From NCBI GenBank assembly GCA_039000515.1, contig JBCFYV010002312.1, positions 23,734-87,733 on the forward strand: a DNA stretch of 64,000 bases, in the 5' to 3' direction. The position numbers were made by a program, and so were the translations under genes. Shown here piece by piece: positions 24,151 to 36,545 of the stretch; the stretch's first letter is position 1; the number at the start of each line of letters is the position of its first letter. The notes below the pieces were generated by a model, which ran no database searches, was not told the origin of the DNA, and worked only from the letters and a program-made list of their open reading frames with translations. The DNA is from Timema cristinae (Eukaryota > Arthropoda > Insecta > Phasmatodea > Timematidae).

Positions 24151-25712
24151 AAAAATATGTTAGTCAACCTAGACCATAAAAACAGAGCAGATTGCAATAG
24201 TCATAAGATGGATTGCAGCGATGAATTAGGCCTATTGGGTTATACCACCAAAAAAGCACGTGAAGGTACCTCGTAGTAGTGTGGAAATGAGTTGGTTGTC
24301 AGTTTATTTATGTTGTAAAGACTCGATATGCAATGAATATCAATTGATAATCTTAAAACATTAGGGTGGAAACAAGTGTTTTCGAGAATTCGTTGAGTGT
24401 TCTTCTTTTTACACCAATAGAGACTGTAAACTATTTGATCAACAAAAAAATGTTTTTGACCTAGGTTGTAGGAAATGGTCTCTTTTATAGGTGAGCTTTC
24501 ACGATTTACATTGGTTACGTCTTGGTATCGAGTGTAATCGACCAAGTGGATCTGACCCATGTAGAGCGCGAATCGTCTTTGAATTCTTTTCGTAAACAAA
24601 AATGGTGGGTTGGGTAGAGTAGATCTAACAGCTGATACATTACTTAGGTCTGAAAATGTTTATATAACAAAATTCTCAAAGTGGTTACAGATTGTGTAAG
24701 CAGCCTAAAAATAAATAACTATTTAAAGGTAATTTAGTAACCTTTAGTTTACTGAGTCATTGAAGCTGTATGGTAAACGTTACCGCACAACCAATCATCA
24801 GCACCTTCGCGAGGAAAAAGATCATTCAAAATATTTAACACATAGGCTGTATCCGAATAGTCCAAGGCTCCCTGGTCGGACTCTTGAATTTGAGATTTGA
24901 TGCAGTCTTGATGATTTAACACCTTTCGCGCTGTTCATAACGAAGGCTGCATCAAACTATTCGAACGGCTACAACTGTATTTAAAATGGTGGAAAACGGA
25001 TGTCAGTGCTCTAGCAGACGAAATGATCATACTAAAACAATTGCCAGTCAAACACCGCAACCGACACCGCGAGGACAGCGCACGGCTGGTAGCCTTCGTA
25101 TCCATGGTGACCAAGACCCGAGAAGACTGCATATGTATCGTTCGCGACTATTCGGACAGATCCACCCTTGGTCACGTGATTACCCATGCAGCTATCAAGG
25201 GTACTAGTCAAGGCGACGCCGCATACGTATACAGCAAAAGTTTTCATATATTTCTTAAGTATTTGATCCGTGGACAAGTGCACGCCTGGACGGATAAAAT
25301 GCCTATTTTTTAAAAATTTGGATACAGCGAAAGTTTTCATATCTTTCTTAAGTATTTGATCCGTGGACAAGTGCACGCCTGCACGGATAAAATGCCCATT
25401 TAAAACAAATTCTTGTGCAGTTTATTGAAACTTAGTAATTTATAAGTTAACAATCAAAATATTTGATCTCCTTGAGCGTAGTAAGGAGGTTGAACAGATG
25501 GTATCAGAAGTTGTGTCGCTCCTGGTAACTGTGGCTTCCTCAGTGGCAGGAGGGTTAGACCTGAAGTTTAATTTCAACAATGACAGGTAAAAATCAGAAG
25601 TTGGGTTATTCAGAGATGTGCGACGATTTAGCAACCATAATCATAGATCTACTAGGATCAAAGCCCGTAATGGTGTCCAAGGAGGATTGGTCTGAGTTGG
25701 CTATATGTTATT
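24151..25712. other. Intergenic with possible small inverted-repeat element
   Basis: No gene recognised; a 119-codon minus frame at 24,240-24,599 has no recognisable content. A stretch from about 24,847 (CTGTATCCGAATAGTCC) to 25,164 (plus strand CGACTATTCGGACAGATCC) has matching inverted ends, suggesting a MITE. Another open stretch near 25,455-25,587 (plus) encodes a short helical peptide with EVEQMVSEVVSLLVTVASSV; it directly precedes the LINE fragment and could belong to it. Confidence 0.35.
25229..25400. repeat. Direct duplication of about 80 bp
   Basis: The segment from ATACAGC at 25,229 through GATAAAATGCCTATTT (about 25,310) recurs from 25,322 to about 25,401, differing at a few bases (GCAAAAG/GCGAAAG; CTGGACG/CTGCACG). 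It is a simple local tandem duplication with a 13-bp spacer. Confidence 0.9.
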
Positions 25713-25974
25713 GTGATTAGTTATTTAAATATGATACAATGGTATTTTAGAAACAACGGGAACAAAAAGGCAAACCTTGAGTATTTAATTTTTACTTGTG
25801 ATTTCCATATTGTAGCGTCGAGTGAAACTTGGCTCAAGTACCAAGATAATTTTGCTGTAAATAATTTTAGAATTTGTAGGTCTGATAAACCTACCCGGAC
25901 GGGAGGTGTTGCGCTGTTAATTAGGTCAGACATTCGATCAGGTAAAATAACACCAGACTATTTTCAATTCTTTT
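25713..25974 (+). pseudogene. LINE (non-LTR retrotransposon) endonuclease fragment
   Basis: The frame contains LEYLIFTCDFHIVASSETWL then DNFAVNNFRICRSDKPTRTG and GVALLIRS. This is the start of an apurinic/apyrimidinic-type endonuclease domain of Jockey/I-type LINEs: the catalytic Glu in the S-E-T motif and the RxDR-like and GGVALLI strands are all in place and in the right order. LINE endonucleases nick the target to prime reverse transcription. The rest of the domain (later catalytic Asp, Asn and His) and the reverse transcriptase are missing because the sequence runs into an unrelated dispersed repeat at 25,975. The frame has no Met start of its own kind upstream, so it is a fragment. Confidence 0.7.
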
Positions 25975-26156
25975 GTAGTGACAAGCACTGACTGTGAGCA
26001 AGCAGTTAGGGGAGAACGTTATAACGGGACAATTCTCCCTCCCCTAGTGCTCACCAAGACAGAAGGGTTGGCGACAGATCCGGCAGCCGGGTAGTGTGAG
26101 CTCTGGACTTAGAGCGGCGACTAGGCTGGTACTGTACGTGTTAAACAAACATTACA
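25975..26156 (+). repeat. Dispersed repeat, copy 1 (inverted partner at 46,701-46,836)
   Basis: It shares GTAGTGACAAGCACTGACTG, AACGTTATAACGGGACAATT, CTCCCTCCCCTAG, GGTTGGCGACAGA, CGGCAGCCG and TGTACGTGTTAAA with the minus strand at 46,836-46,701, with a few indels. The core is partly self-complementary (AGGGGAG...CTCCCCT). It lies directly at the broken end of the LINE fragment. Confidence 0.85.
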
Positions 26157-26803
26157 CTTTCTGTGGAAGTTTCTAGGGTTACAAATATTTTCCTCAGGTA
26201 GGACATTTTCAGTTATAGCTTTGTACAACTCTACACCAGATTAGTTCGATATTAGTTTTATAAGAACAATTTGTCGGTTGACTACCTTTACCGGTTATTA
26301 TCTGCGTGGATATGAATGCGCACTGTACTGTGAAGCTTCCTTTACATAGATCTTCTATTTGAACTCAGAATTCAACAGCAACTTGGTTAATTAAAATCTA
26401 GATAGTGAAGTGAATGATGGTGATAAGGTTGTTCAGCTTATTAAAACCAAATTAGAAATAACATCCCAAGAACATATTGAATCAGCCACAGGAACTTATA
26501 GGGAAAACTACAATAGTCCTGTTTCTTTGTTTAATTCACCATTCAAAGGTGTACGGTTTGTTTCAAAATATACCATCAACATCCAAACAAACTCATTTTC
26601 TAACCCAATCAACCTTCACCTTTAAAAAAAAACACTATATTTTGGGCCTCACATCACAATCACTGGCAAAAACAAAGGAGGAAAATTTCATCTGTCATAA
26701 CTTCAGAAGGCTAGAAAAAGTGTCGTATGAAGAAAAAGGATGAAAAAATAGGAAGCTTGATCAAAAATAAGAACAAGCAAAGGCTAGGTTAAAAAAAATG
26801 TAA
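26157..26803 (+). other. Spacer with a decayed plus-strand open frame
   Basis: The frame at 26,398-26,625 (NDGDKVVQLIKTKLEITSQE and following) and an overlapping frame to 26,743 look like pieces of the same decayed protein as the acidic block that follows, but I cannot name them. Confidence 0.35.
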
Positions 26804-27168
26804 ACAGCAAAACCCAATGATTTAGATAGCTCGGAAGAGGAATATATAGAAAGTGGGGATAGTTTTGAAGATGTGAACATGTTTGAAGAGTCTGAAAAAG
26901 AAACTTGTGAAATCATACAATGCAGTGTTGGGGACTATGTATTAGTAAAGTTTAGTGGAGGCAAAGAAATGTTTCCTATCCTTATGTGAGTGTTGTTAAA
27001 GTATATCTCTAAATAGTGAAGTTGAAGTAATGTAACTGAAATGTACACGTGATAACAACTCAATTTTTAAAACGAATGAACCAGATTTATTTGTAGTGAC
27101 TACAACTGTAATCCGGGGGAAGTTACCACCTCCTTTACTTTATGGATCTGGGAATATGATCACGTAGC
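26804..27168 (+). pseudogene. C-terminal remnant of a transposon-encoded protein
   Basis: 26,804-26,989 encodes an acidic linker (LDSSEEEYIESGDSFEDVNM) followed by CSVGDYVLVKFSGGKEMF. A second block in another frame near 27,055-27,165 gives FKTNEPDLFVVTTTVIRGKL then PPPL. The order, acidic stretch, then GDYVLVKF, then a proline-rich end, matches the C-terminal tail I associate with DDE-type transposase ORFs of insect DNA transposons. Catalytic regions are not present here. A TGA at 26,987-26,989 and a frame change make it non-functional. The exact superfamily is not resolved. Confidence 0.45.
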
Positions 27169-28697
27169 ATATGTGTTTGTAAAAACTGTGGATATTTTTG
27201 AAAGCAATTAAATATTAGCTTCGTATTAGCTTCATATTAGTCTGTCGCCATTTGTGTAAATATAGGCTTCAATGACCATTACTTAAATACCCCGTGTCTT
27301 TATGTAATTCATTTTTGTTTAACAATTTAAAGTTTGAAAGTGTATTAATACCCTTTGATATTAAGTGATTTATTATAGTATTGTTTTACATATAAATATA
27401 TTATGTATTTGAAGGGAAACCATGTTTTTTCACAAAATGTTTCAGACTTCAGTGTCAATTGTCAATAAAAATCACACTCAAAATTTTTACGTGTCAATAA
27501 CTGATACAGATAACAAACAGACTTTAAATAAGTAAGATAAATTTAGTTTTAATAATTTAATGTTATAAAAGTTAAAGCTTAAGCTATCTTTTGTTCCCAA
27601 GTTTGATTGTTTATGATAATTGTTAGATAGTCTTATAAATGTTTTAGTTAAATATTATTGTAGTAGTGTCAAAGAATGATTTTTTACCTTAGTCTATTAA
27701 TCTGTACTGTACCAAATTGTTTTTTATTGTTAGGATAATGCGTGTTTTCTATGTTTTTGTGCTGTGCACCCTGTTTTCAAACTGTACAAGACTCTCGGTG
27801 TATCCGAATATTAGCTAATTATGCGCTGTCACCTTGATCCTTGACAGTTGCATCGGAAGTCATGTGACCACTGCTTGTCCGAATTGTCACGAAGGATGCT
27901 GATGCACCCTTCACCCAACCTTGAGTCCAAGGATGGAAGCAATACGTTGTAGACACGTCCTTGGTGCACACTGTATTACTGGCAACTGTTTTTATTATTA
28001 ATTGTTCATTTTCTAGAGTTCAGAACTTTACTTCGTTCACCATTTTAAATTATACGGGCTACTAAAACAAACAATTCTTATAATATCAAGTTCGTTATTT
28101 TGAAAAATTATTTAATTAATTGATGCATAACTTTTTTTATCACCGAAAGTAAATTGTTTATTGGGACGCTTTAATTTTCGTAAAACAATGGGAACACAGT
28201 CACACCACACAACAAAATGGTGTCGATATTAAACGCCGTAGGCTATTTATTTTCATGGGTCTTGACAGCTGGCGTTTGACATAGTTTCTAAGATCATTGA
28301 TAGGTGGTAGCACTGCGGCCCAAGGCAAGGGCTCATTGCCGTTCTAATTGGCTGATGTAATTTATATTTGAAGTGAGTGTACAGTGTGAATTCATCAAGT
28401 TTAAAGCTCAAGGATCCTCGAGATTTCGGACACAGACTATGTGTTTTCCTCATTTGTTCTAGATTTATAACTCTATTCATGAGCACAAACAAATGTTATA
28501 TTAAAGGACATCACAAATAGTCCTATATACTGAAAGTAATTGATGAAAGGTAAATGGAGAGTTAACTAATTGAAATTAGAGCCAACAAATAAAATTTTGC
28601 AATGCCAAGAATAAAATGAACAAGATGATTATTTAATTTGGGCAACCATACTAATATGCACAGAGCAGTAATTTCACTGGAGATGAAAGGCATGTTC
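27169..28697. other. AT-rich intergenic, no gene recognised
   Basis: Very AT-rich to 27,790. From 27,796 (GGTGTATCCGAATA) to about 28,442 (plus strand ATTTCGGACACAGAC) the ends are loosely inverted and resemble those of the candidate MITE at 24.8 kb. No coding content is recognised; the 80-codon minus frame at 28,253-28,492 is not family-like. Confidence 0.35.
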
Positions 28698-30525
28698 TTA
28701 TTTCCTAGTATCTTTATGCTTGCTTATGTCACGTTTAATTTTTGATGTCTTCTGTCCGAGTGTTTTTTTCCCCTTTCCGACCGTAAACTCTGAGAAGTGG
28801 CTCTGAAAGTTCACCTGAGAACTTCCCTTATATTGTCTCCATTTACATCCAAACACTTGCTGGTTCGAAATTGATAGGTTGTCTTTCTTCGCACTAGTTG
28901 TACCCTCCTGATGGTTATGATGAGGAGAAAACATGAACTTCAGGTTTCTAGACGAATCTAGTTTTACTTTATCTACCGAAGGTGACATCAAGAAAGGTTT
29001 GTGATGCTCGTCACTTTCACTGAAAATGATCTATTCAACAAGAAAGAGTCGACACGGTTTATTTGTCTTAATTGAAGGTCATCATGGGAAGTGGCTTTAT
29101 CCGTGTCTCTCTTTCTGCCTTGATTTATAATTTCATCTCGTTCTTTACATTGTTTGTGAATTGTGTCGTAAAGAGAATTAATCAAATCTTCTTTTTCTCG
29201 ATAGTTAACTTTCATTTCTTCAACATTTTTGAGCAACTTTGTGTTTTGTGTACGCAAGATCTGTACAGTTCTATCAAATCTCTCAATGTCATCATCGTAA
29301 AGCATACTCTTCATTTTCAGTTCTGTTTCCATAGCTTGGAGCTTACACAAGTCACCACTTGTCTGCTCGGCACGACCCGGCTTTTGAATTTGTAACTCTC
29401 TGTCGATGGTTGTGATGTAATTCTTTATTTCTTTGTGGTAGTCATCAAATTTCTTCCCCCATACTTGATTTATCTGGAATTTCATTCTTCTTCGTTTATC
29501 AATCTTTCCTGCAGTTTTTCTTTCAAGATTGCTACCTCAGTTTCATATTCTATTTTCCTTTTATCTTCTTGCTCCTTAAGTTCATCTTCTCTTTGCCTCA
29601 GTAAATTATTCAAGCCATCCTGTTCCTTTAGAAGTGCAACTTTCTCAGATTTATATCTATTCAACATTTCATTTTCTCGTTTGGTTGTTTCTTCCAAATG
29701 TTTGTTGAAGTTTTTTTCTTGTTCTTCATATTTCTTTATGTTCCCTGAAAGAGTGTCGATTTTAAACTCTAATTGCTTGCATTGAAATAAAGATTTACCT
29801 AATTCCCTTTGAGTGTTTTGATAGTTTTCAAAAAAATATATATTCTGCTCCTGTAAAACACTTATTTCTCCTTCTTTCGCTTCGAGTTGAGCTTTCAGGC
29901 TACAAGTATTTGATTCTAGACTATGGATAAGTGCATCTTGAAGTTTTTTACTGTGCTCTTCATTTTGAACTCTATTTCTCAAAGCGTTAATTTCTTCGAA
30001 CTGGTTTGATTCTAATTTTAGAGTTGGATCACTACATGGTTTGTTGAGCTTGCTCAAAACAACCTTCATTTCACCATCTTCACTCGATACACCTGGGAGT
30101 TGCCCTTTGGATGGTTTTAAAAAGGGATTCCCCTTTTCTGACTTTTCTGTTATATTTGTGATAGGTCTTATTTTGTTGACATTCTTGTCGTTTTTCAATA
30201 CAAAAATTAAATCGTCTTTAACACACAACTCATCTTTAAGCTTAGAGTAAGTTATGGATAATTGATCGTTGATTTCTTGAAGTTTCTTAATATCTTCAGC
30301 ATGTTTAAGGGTCATTTTAGCATTGGCTGTCCTGAAAGTTTCCAGTTTCTCTGGCATTTGGCTGTAGTCTTTTAACTGACTTTGTAGCAGTTTTATCTCC
30401 TTTTCTAACCTCTGAACTTCATGATGGACCAAATAGGAGACACCGCAATAGTGGCAAACTGTGGCATCTCGTGGACAATCCACCAAGTCTTGTGGTAATG
30501 GATACCGTGGACTGTGTTTCTCCAT
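28698..30525 (-). pseudogene. LEKR1-like coiled-coil protein, intronless, two single-base frame breaks
   Basis: The ATG at 30,525-30,523 opens MEKHSPRYPLPQDLVDCPRD then ATVCHYCGVSYLVHHEVQRL. The YPLP...TVCxYCGVSYL..HE start, with one CxxC pair, is the signature I know from LEKR1 (leucine-, glutamate- and lysine-rich protein 1). About 550 residues of Lys/Glu/Leu-rich coiled coil follow, ending in a basic Ser-rich tail. The coding stretch shifts frame at about 29,483-29,490 (GAAGAATG run) and at about 29,020-29,028 (TTTT run). In each case one base of length change links two frames that are both clearly coding and family-like. No intron is needed across 1.8 kb, whereas animal LEKR1 genes are, as far as I know, multi-exon, so a retrocopy is possible. 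Alternatively the gene is intact and the breaks are consensus errors. Its cellular role is not well established. Confidence 0.68.
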
Positions 30526-31171
30526 CAGAGACAGGCAGGAAATTAGTTTATAACAGAACAATAACAACTCAGAGTTTCTTGACAGATAAAATATAAATAG
30601 TCACAATAGCCTTTCATACGTGCATGTTCAAATGGATAATATTACTGCGGGTATACCATGTAGAGTTCATGTCTATATTCATCCAATACAATTAGAGCTC
30701 AAATAATTTAGTATCTTCTATAATGAATCTTATTTGATTACTTTCCAAGGAGAACAACTTTTAGGTGGATTAGTTCCATGCCAATAGTTTCTCTGAGTAA
30801 TTTCATGGACCTGTGCTAATACAACGAAGTTTGAAGAACACTTGAGTAAATTACAGCGCAGATGCACGGTGTGAATTTTAGGGGAAAAGCACGTTATTAT
30901 TTAAGCTATTTGCCTTGCATTTATAAATACTAGTTAGATTCAGTGGCGGCTATTGAGTAAACTTCAAGAAAGGTTGATTTCTTAAAAATTGTCAAATTAA
31001 GTAGACAACAGCTTAGCTTATACCATCCTATACTTAACTTACAAATTAAATTAAATAAAAAAAAATTAAAAGCATAAAGTTAATAGGAGTAAATAAAATC
31101 TATAAAGTTTTAATAAAAGTTTAACGATTCACTAAGTTTGAAGTCAAAGACTGTCCATTGTGAAACACACA
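30526..31171. other. Spacer upstream of the LEKR1-like gene
   Basis: No TATA box or gene recognised. CAGTGGCGGCTATTGAG near 30,950 resembles one hAT terminal repeat (compare the element at 6.0 kb), but no partner end was found. Confidence 0.4.
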
Positions 31172-34100
31172 GTAGCTGTAGAGGAGCAGAGTGGCTGTAG
31201 AGGAACACTGTGAGTGTAGAGGAACACTGTGGCTGTAGAGGAACCCAGCGAGTGTAGAGGAACACTGTGGCTGTAGAGGAACACTGTGGCTGTAGAGGAA
31301 CCCAGCGAGTGTAGAGGAACACTGTGGCTGTAGAGGAACACTGTGGCTGTAGAGGAACACTGTGGCTGTAGAGGAACCCAGCGAGTGTAGAGGAACACTG
31401 TGGCTGTAGAGGAACCCAGTGAGTGTAGAGGAACACTGTGGCTGTAGAGGAACCCAGCGAGTGTAGAGGAACACTGTGGCTGTAGAGGAACCCAGTGGCT
31501 GTAGAGGAACCCAGTGGCTGTAGAGGAACACTGTGAGTGTAGAGGAACACTGTGGCTGTAGAGGAACACTGTGGCTGTAGAGGAACCCAGTGAGTGTAGA
31601 GGAACACTGTGGCTGTAGAGGAACACAGTGAGTGTAGAGGAACACTGTGGCTGTAGAGGAACACTGTGGCTGTAGAGGAATCCAGTGAGTGTAGAGGAAC
31701 ACTGTGGCTGTAGAGGAACACAGTGAGTGTAGAGGAACACTGTGGCTGTAGAGGAACCCAGCGAGTGTAGAGGAACACTGTGGCTGTAGAGGAACCCAGT
31801 GAGTGTAGAGGAACACTGTGGCTGTAGAAGAACACAGTGAGTGTAGAGGAACCCAGCGAGTGTAGAGGAACACTGTGGCTGTAGAGGAACACTGTGCTGT
31901 AGAGGAACACTGTGGTGTAGAGGAACACGTGGTGTAGAGGAAACCAGTGAGTGTAGAGGAACACTGGTGTAGAGGAACCCAGGAGTGTAGAGGAACACGT
32001 GTGTAGAGGAACACGTGGTGTAGAGGAACACTGTGGCTGTAGAGGAACAGTGGTGTAGAGGAACCAGGAGTGTAGAGAACACGTGGTGTAGAGGAACACT
32101 GTGGCTGTAGAGGAACCTGATGTAGAGGAACACAGTGAGTGTAGAGGAACCCCGGTGTAGAGGAACACGAGTGTAGAGGAACAGTGGTGTAGAGGAACAC
32201 TGTGGTGTAGAGGAACACGTGGTGTAGAGAACACTGTGGTGTAGAGAACCCAGTGAGTGTAGAGAACCGTGGTGTAGAGGAACCTGGTGTAGAGGAACAC
32301 TGTGGTGTAGAGGAACACTGGGCTTAGAGGAACCGTGGGTAGAGGAACCAGGAGTGTAGAGGAACACTGTGGTGTAGAGGAACCAGGAGTGTAGAGGAAC
32401 AGTGGTGTAGAGGAACACAGTAGTGTAGAGGAACACTGTGGTGTAGAGGAACCGTGGGTAGAGGAACCGTGGGTGAGGATAGAACATGGGTAAGACACGG
32501 CTGTAGAGACGGGGTAGAGAACAGTGTAAGGAACAGTGATGTGAGAACGTGGGGCTGTTAGAGAACTGTGTAGACGTAGTTAAGACAGTGCTTAGAGGAC
32601 GGAGGTAGGGACGTGGTGAGAGAACGGTGAGAACACGTGAGGACATGGTAAGACGGTGGAGACGTGTAGGAGTGGTGTAGAGAACGTATGTGAGACATGT
32701 GTGTAAGGACAGTGTGAGGAACGGGTGTGAACAGTAGTAAGACCGTGTAGAACCTGTGCTGAGAGACGATGAGGACAGGTGTAGGGAACAGGAGTGTCGA
32801 GGAAAGTGTAGAGACAAGGCGGGTGTAAGGAACCTGTGTGTAAGAACGTGGTAAGAACCGGGGAGACAGTGAGTGGAAAGGTGTAGGGACGGGTGTAGAG
32901 AACGGGTAGGAACGTGTGTAAGAACAGGAGGAAACGGGTGTGAGACACTGTGTGGGTTGAGACGGGTAGAGGAAGAATAGAGGAACACTGGGCTGTAGAG
33001 AACCAGGAGTGTAAGAACCAGGAGTGTAGAGGAACACGTGGTGTAGAGGAACACGTGGTGTAGAGGAACACGTGGTGTAGAGGAACAGGAGTGTAGAGGA
33101 ACACTGTGGTGTAGAGGAACCAGTGGTGTAGAGGAACACTGGGTGTGAGGAACCCGGAGTGTAGAGGAACACGTGGGTAGAGAACCGTGATGTAGAGGAA
33201 CACTGGCTGTAGAGGAACAGGGTGTAGAGGAACACTGTGGTGTAAGGAACACGGGTGTAGAGGAACAGTGAGTGTAGAGGAACAGTGGTGTAGAGGAACC
33301 CGTGAGTGTAGAGGAACACGTGGTGTAGAGGAACACTGTGGTGTAGAGGAACCTGGTGTAGAGGAACCGTGGTGTAGAGGAACACGTGAGTGTAGAGGAA
33401 CACTGTGGCTGTAGAGGAACAGCGAGTGTAGAGGACCTGTGTGTAGAGGAACCAGTGAGTGTAGAGGAACACTGTGGTGTAGAAGAACAGTGAGTGTAGA
33501 GGAACCCAGCGAGTGTAGAGGAACACTGTGAGTGTAGAGGAACACTGTGGCTGTAGAGGAACACTGTGAGTGTAGAGAACACTGTGGTGTAGAGGAACCA
33601 GTGAGTGTAGAGGAACACTGTGGCTGTAGAGGAACCAGTGAGTGTAGAGGAACACTGTGGTGTAGAGGAACCCAGTGAGTGTAGAGGAACACTGTGCTGT
33701 AGAGGAACATTGTGGCTGTAGAGGAACCAGCGAGTGTAGAGGAACACTGTGGCTGTAGAGAACACTGGGCTGTAGAGGAACACTGTGGCTGTAGAGGAAC
33801 CCAGTGAGTGTAGAGGAACCAGCGAGTGTAGAGGAACACTGTGGCTGTATAGGAACACTGTGGCTGTATAGGAACCCAGTGAGTGTAGAGGAACCCAGGA
33901 GTGTAGAGGAACACTGTGGCTGTAGAGGAACCCAGCGAGTGTAGAGGAACACTGTGGTTGTAGAGGAACACTGTGGCTGTAGAGGAACCCAGTGAGTGTA
34001 GAGGAACACTGTGAGTGTAGAGGAACACAGTGAGTGTAGAGGAACCCAGTGAGTGTAGAGGAACCCAGTGAGTGTAGAGGAACACTGTGGCTGTAGAGGA

Positions 34101-35155
34101 ACACTGTGGTGTAGAGGAACACGTGGAGTGTAGAGGAACACTGTGGTGTAGAGGAACCCAGTGAGTGTAGAGGAACACAGTGAGTGTAGAGGAACACAGT
34201 GAGTGTAGAGGAACACTGTGGCTGTAGAGGAACCAGGAGTGTAGAGAACACTGTGAGTGTAGAGGACACAGTGAGTGTAGAGGAACACTGGCATGTAGAG
34301 GAACACTGTGAGTGTAGAGGAACACAGTGAGTGTAGAGGAACACAGTGAGTGTAGAGGAACACGTGGCTGTAGAGGAACACTGTGAGTGTAGAGGAACAC
34401 TGTGAGTGTAGAGGAACACAGTGAGTGTAGAGGAACACTGTGAGTGTAGAGGAACACAGTGGCTGTAGAGGAACACAGTGAGTGTAGAGGAACCCAGCGA
34501 GTGTAGAGGAACACAGTGAGTGTAGAGGAACCCAGCGAGTGTAGAGGAACACTGTGGCTGTAGAGGAACACTGTGGCTGTATAGGAACACTGTGGCTGTA
34601 GAGGAACACAGTGAGTGTAGAGGAACACTGTGGCTGTAGAGGAACCCAGTGAGTGTAGAGGAACCCAGTGAGTGTAGAGGAACACTGTGGCTGTAGAGGA
34701 ACACTGTGGCTGTAGAGCACCCAGTGAGTGTAGAGGAACACTGTGGCTGTAGAGGAACACTGTGGCTGTAGAGGAACACTGTGGCTATAGAGGAACACTG
34801 TGAGTGTAGAGGAACACTGTGGCTGTAGAGGAACCCAGTGAGTGTAGAGGAACACTGTGGCTATAGAGGAACCCAGTGAGTGTAGAGGAACCCAGTGAGT
34901 GTAGAGGAACACTGTGGCTGTAGAGGAACACTGTGGCTGTAGAGGAACACTGTGGCTGTAGAGGAACCCAGTGAGTGTAGAGGAACACTGTGGCTATAGA
35001 GGAACCCAGTGAGTGTAGAGGAACCCAGCGAGTGTAGAGGAACACTGTGGCTGTAGAGGAACCCAGCGAGTGTAGAGGAACACTGTGGCTGTAGAGGAAC
35101 ACTGTGGCTGTAGAGGAACACTGTGGCTGTAGAGGAACACTGTGGCTGTAGAGTG
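31172..35155. repeat. 19-bp minisatellite array (about 210 copies) with an indel-rich core
   Basis: The unit is GGCTGTAGAGGAACACTGT, alternating with GAGTGTAGAGGAACCCAGC/T. Both flanks (31,172-31,880 and 33,600-35,155) are clean. From about 31,900 to 33,590, units lose one to several bases (typically CACTGTGGCTG shrinking to CACGTGGTG), and between about 32,460 and 32,990 the period almost dissolves. Frame-open stretches on the minus strand (Ser/Thr/Pro/Leu-rich) follow from the simple unit and are not genes. Confidence 0.96.
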
Positions 35156-35893
35156 TAGTGTAGTCTCAAGGTCAGTCTCGGTCAAACTCATCTCACAGCA
35201 CCTATCAATTATAGCAACAAAAATGGCCGCAAATGATTGAGCGCGCGTCAGAGATGATCTTACGAACAGAATATAATCACACAACGGCCTTGAGTGAGAC
35301 TATAGAATGTATTCACTCTAAACAAGCACTAAATGTTGATTAAAGGTACGTTCCACCCTAGCTGCAATCTGGTGCTCAAACCGAGCGAGAGGTAGACCGG
35401 GGACCGCCCCTTGCAAAAGTTGGGAGGTGGAAGCGCCGTGGTGAGATATAGAACTACTGCTCCATGACCGTGTTGTGCCCACTTGTACCCATCACACCAA
35501 TGTGTCAGGAAGGTTTCATTCAGAAGAAGTGCACCCGACCGGGATCCAACCCCATCTACCCCGTCTAATCGTATCATATATCATATTATGAGGGTGATGG
35601 TGAGTATGAGGGTGATAGTGAGTATGAGGGTGTGGAACCAGCAGAAACTCATAAATCTAAGTAACCAAACCATGGTGACCATTGGGGTAACTCCCCTTTA
35701 GAGAAAAAATACCCAAGGTACCAAGCGTTAATTGAAACCGGGACACCAAGTTTTGTAGCCAGTGCTGATCACTTTACACAAAAGAAAAGCTAAACAAATT
35801 TTGAAGTTTTGTTAATATCTTTAGATGATCGAATCCTCGCGGAAGATATTCTTCGTTCGAGTGTGGATAGTAAGCTTTGCTCGCGAGCTGGAC
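35156..35893. other. Intergenic with a SINE-like segment
   Basis: On the minus strand near 35,569-35,535, ATGGGGTTGGATCCCGGTCG resembles a B box, so 35,340-35,575 may be a decayed SINE. Its 82-codon minus frame has no recognised content. GTGATAGTGAGTATGAGG repeats two to three times near 35,590-35,630. Confidence 0.35.
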
Positions 35894-36545
35894 TCGGTCA
35901 TATATCACCACACACGTTCTACCACTAGGTCATATGTCACCACACACGTTCTACCACTCAGTCATACGTCACCACACACGTTCTACCACTAGGTCATATG
36001 TCACCACACACGTTCTACCACTAGGTCATATGTCACCACACTCGTTCTACCACTCGGTCATATGTCACCACACACGTTCTACCACTAGGTCATATGTCAC
36101 CACACTCGTTCTACCACTAGGTCATATGTCACCACACACGTTCTACCACTAGGTCATATGTCACCACACTCGTTCTACCACTCGGTCATACGTCACCACA
36201 CACGTTCTACCACTAGGTCATATGTCACCACACACGTTCTACCACTAGGTCATATATCACACTCGTTCTACCACTAGGTCATATGTCACCACACACGTTC
36301 TACCACTAGGTCATATGTCACCACACTCGTTCTACCACTCGGTCATACGTCACCACACACGTTCTACCACTAGGTCATACGTCACCACACACGTTATACC
36401 ACTCGGTCATATGTCACCACACACGTTCTACCACTAGGTCATATGTCACCACACTCGTTCTACCACTCGGTCATACGTCACCACACACGTTCTACCACTA
36501 GGTCATATGTCACCACACACGTTCTACCACTAGGTCATATATCAC
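35894..36545. repeat. 32-bp minisatellite array (about 20 copies)
   Basis: The unit is CGTTCTACCACTAGGTCATA then TGTCACCACACA, with C/T and G/A variants at CpG-like positions (CACACG/CACTCG, ATATGTC/ATACGTC, CTAGG/CTCGG). The plus-strand frame at 35,877-36,152 is a by-product. Confidence 0.96.

Noticed and set aside
29072..30250. Plus-strand frames at 29,072-29,395, 29,435-29,785 and 30,041-30,250
   Set aside because: Antisense shadows of the LEKR1-like coding sequence, Phe/Ser/Leu-rich as expected from the reverse of Lys/Glu-rich codons.
31110..35169. Minus-strand frames of up to 1,211 codons (SSTATVFLYTH-type)
   Set aside because: Products of the 19-bp array; reading shifts freely between frames as units gain or lose bases.
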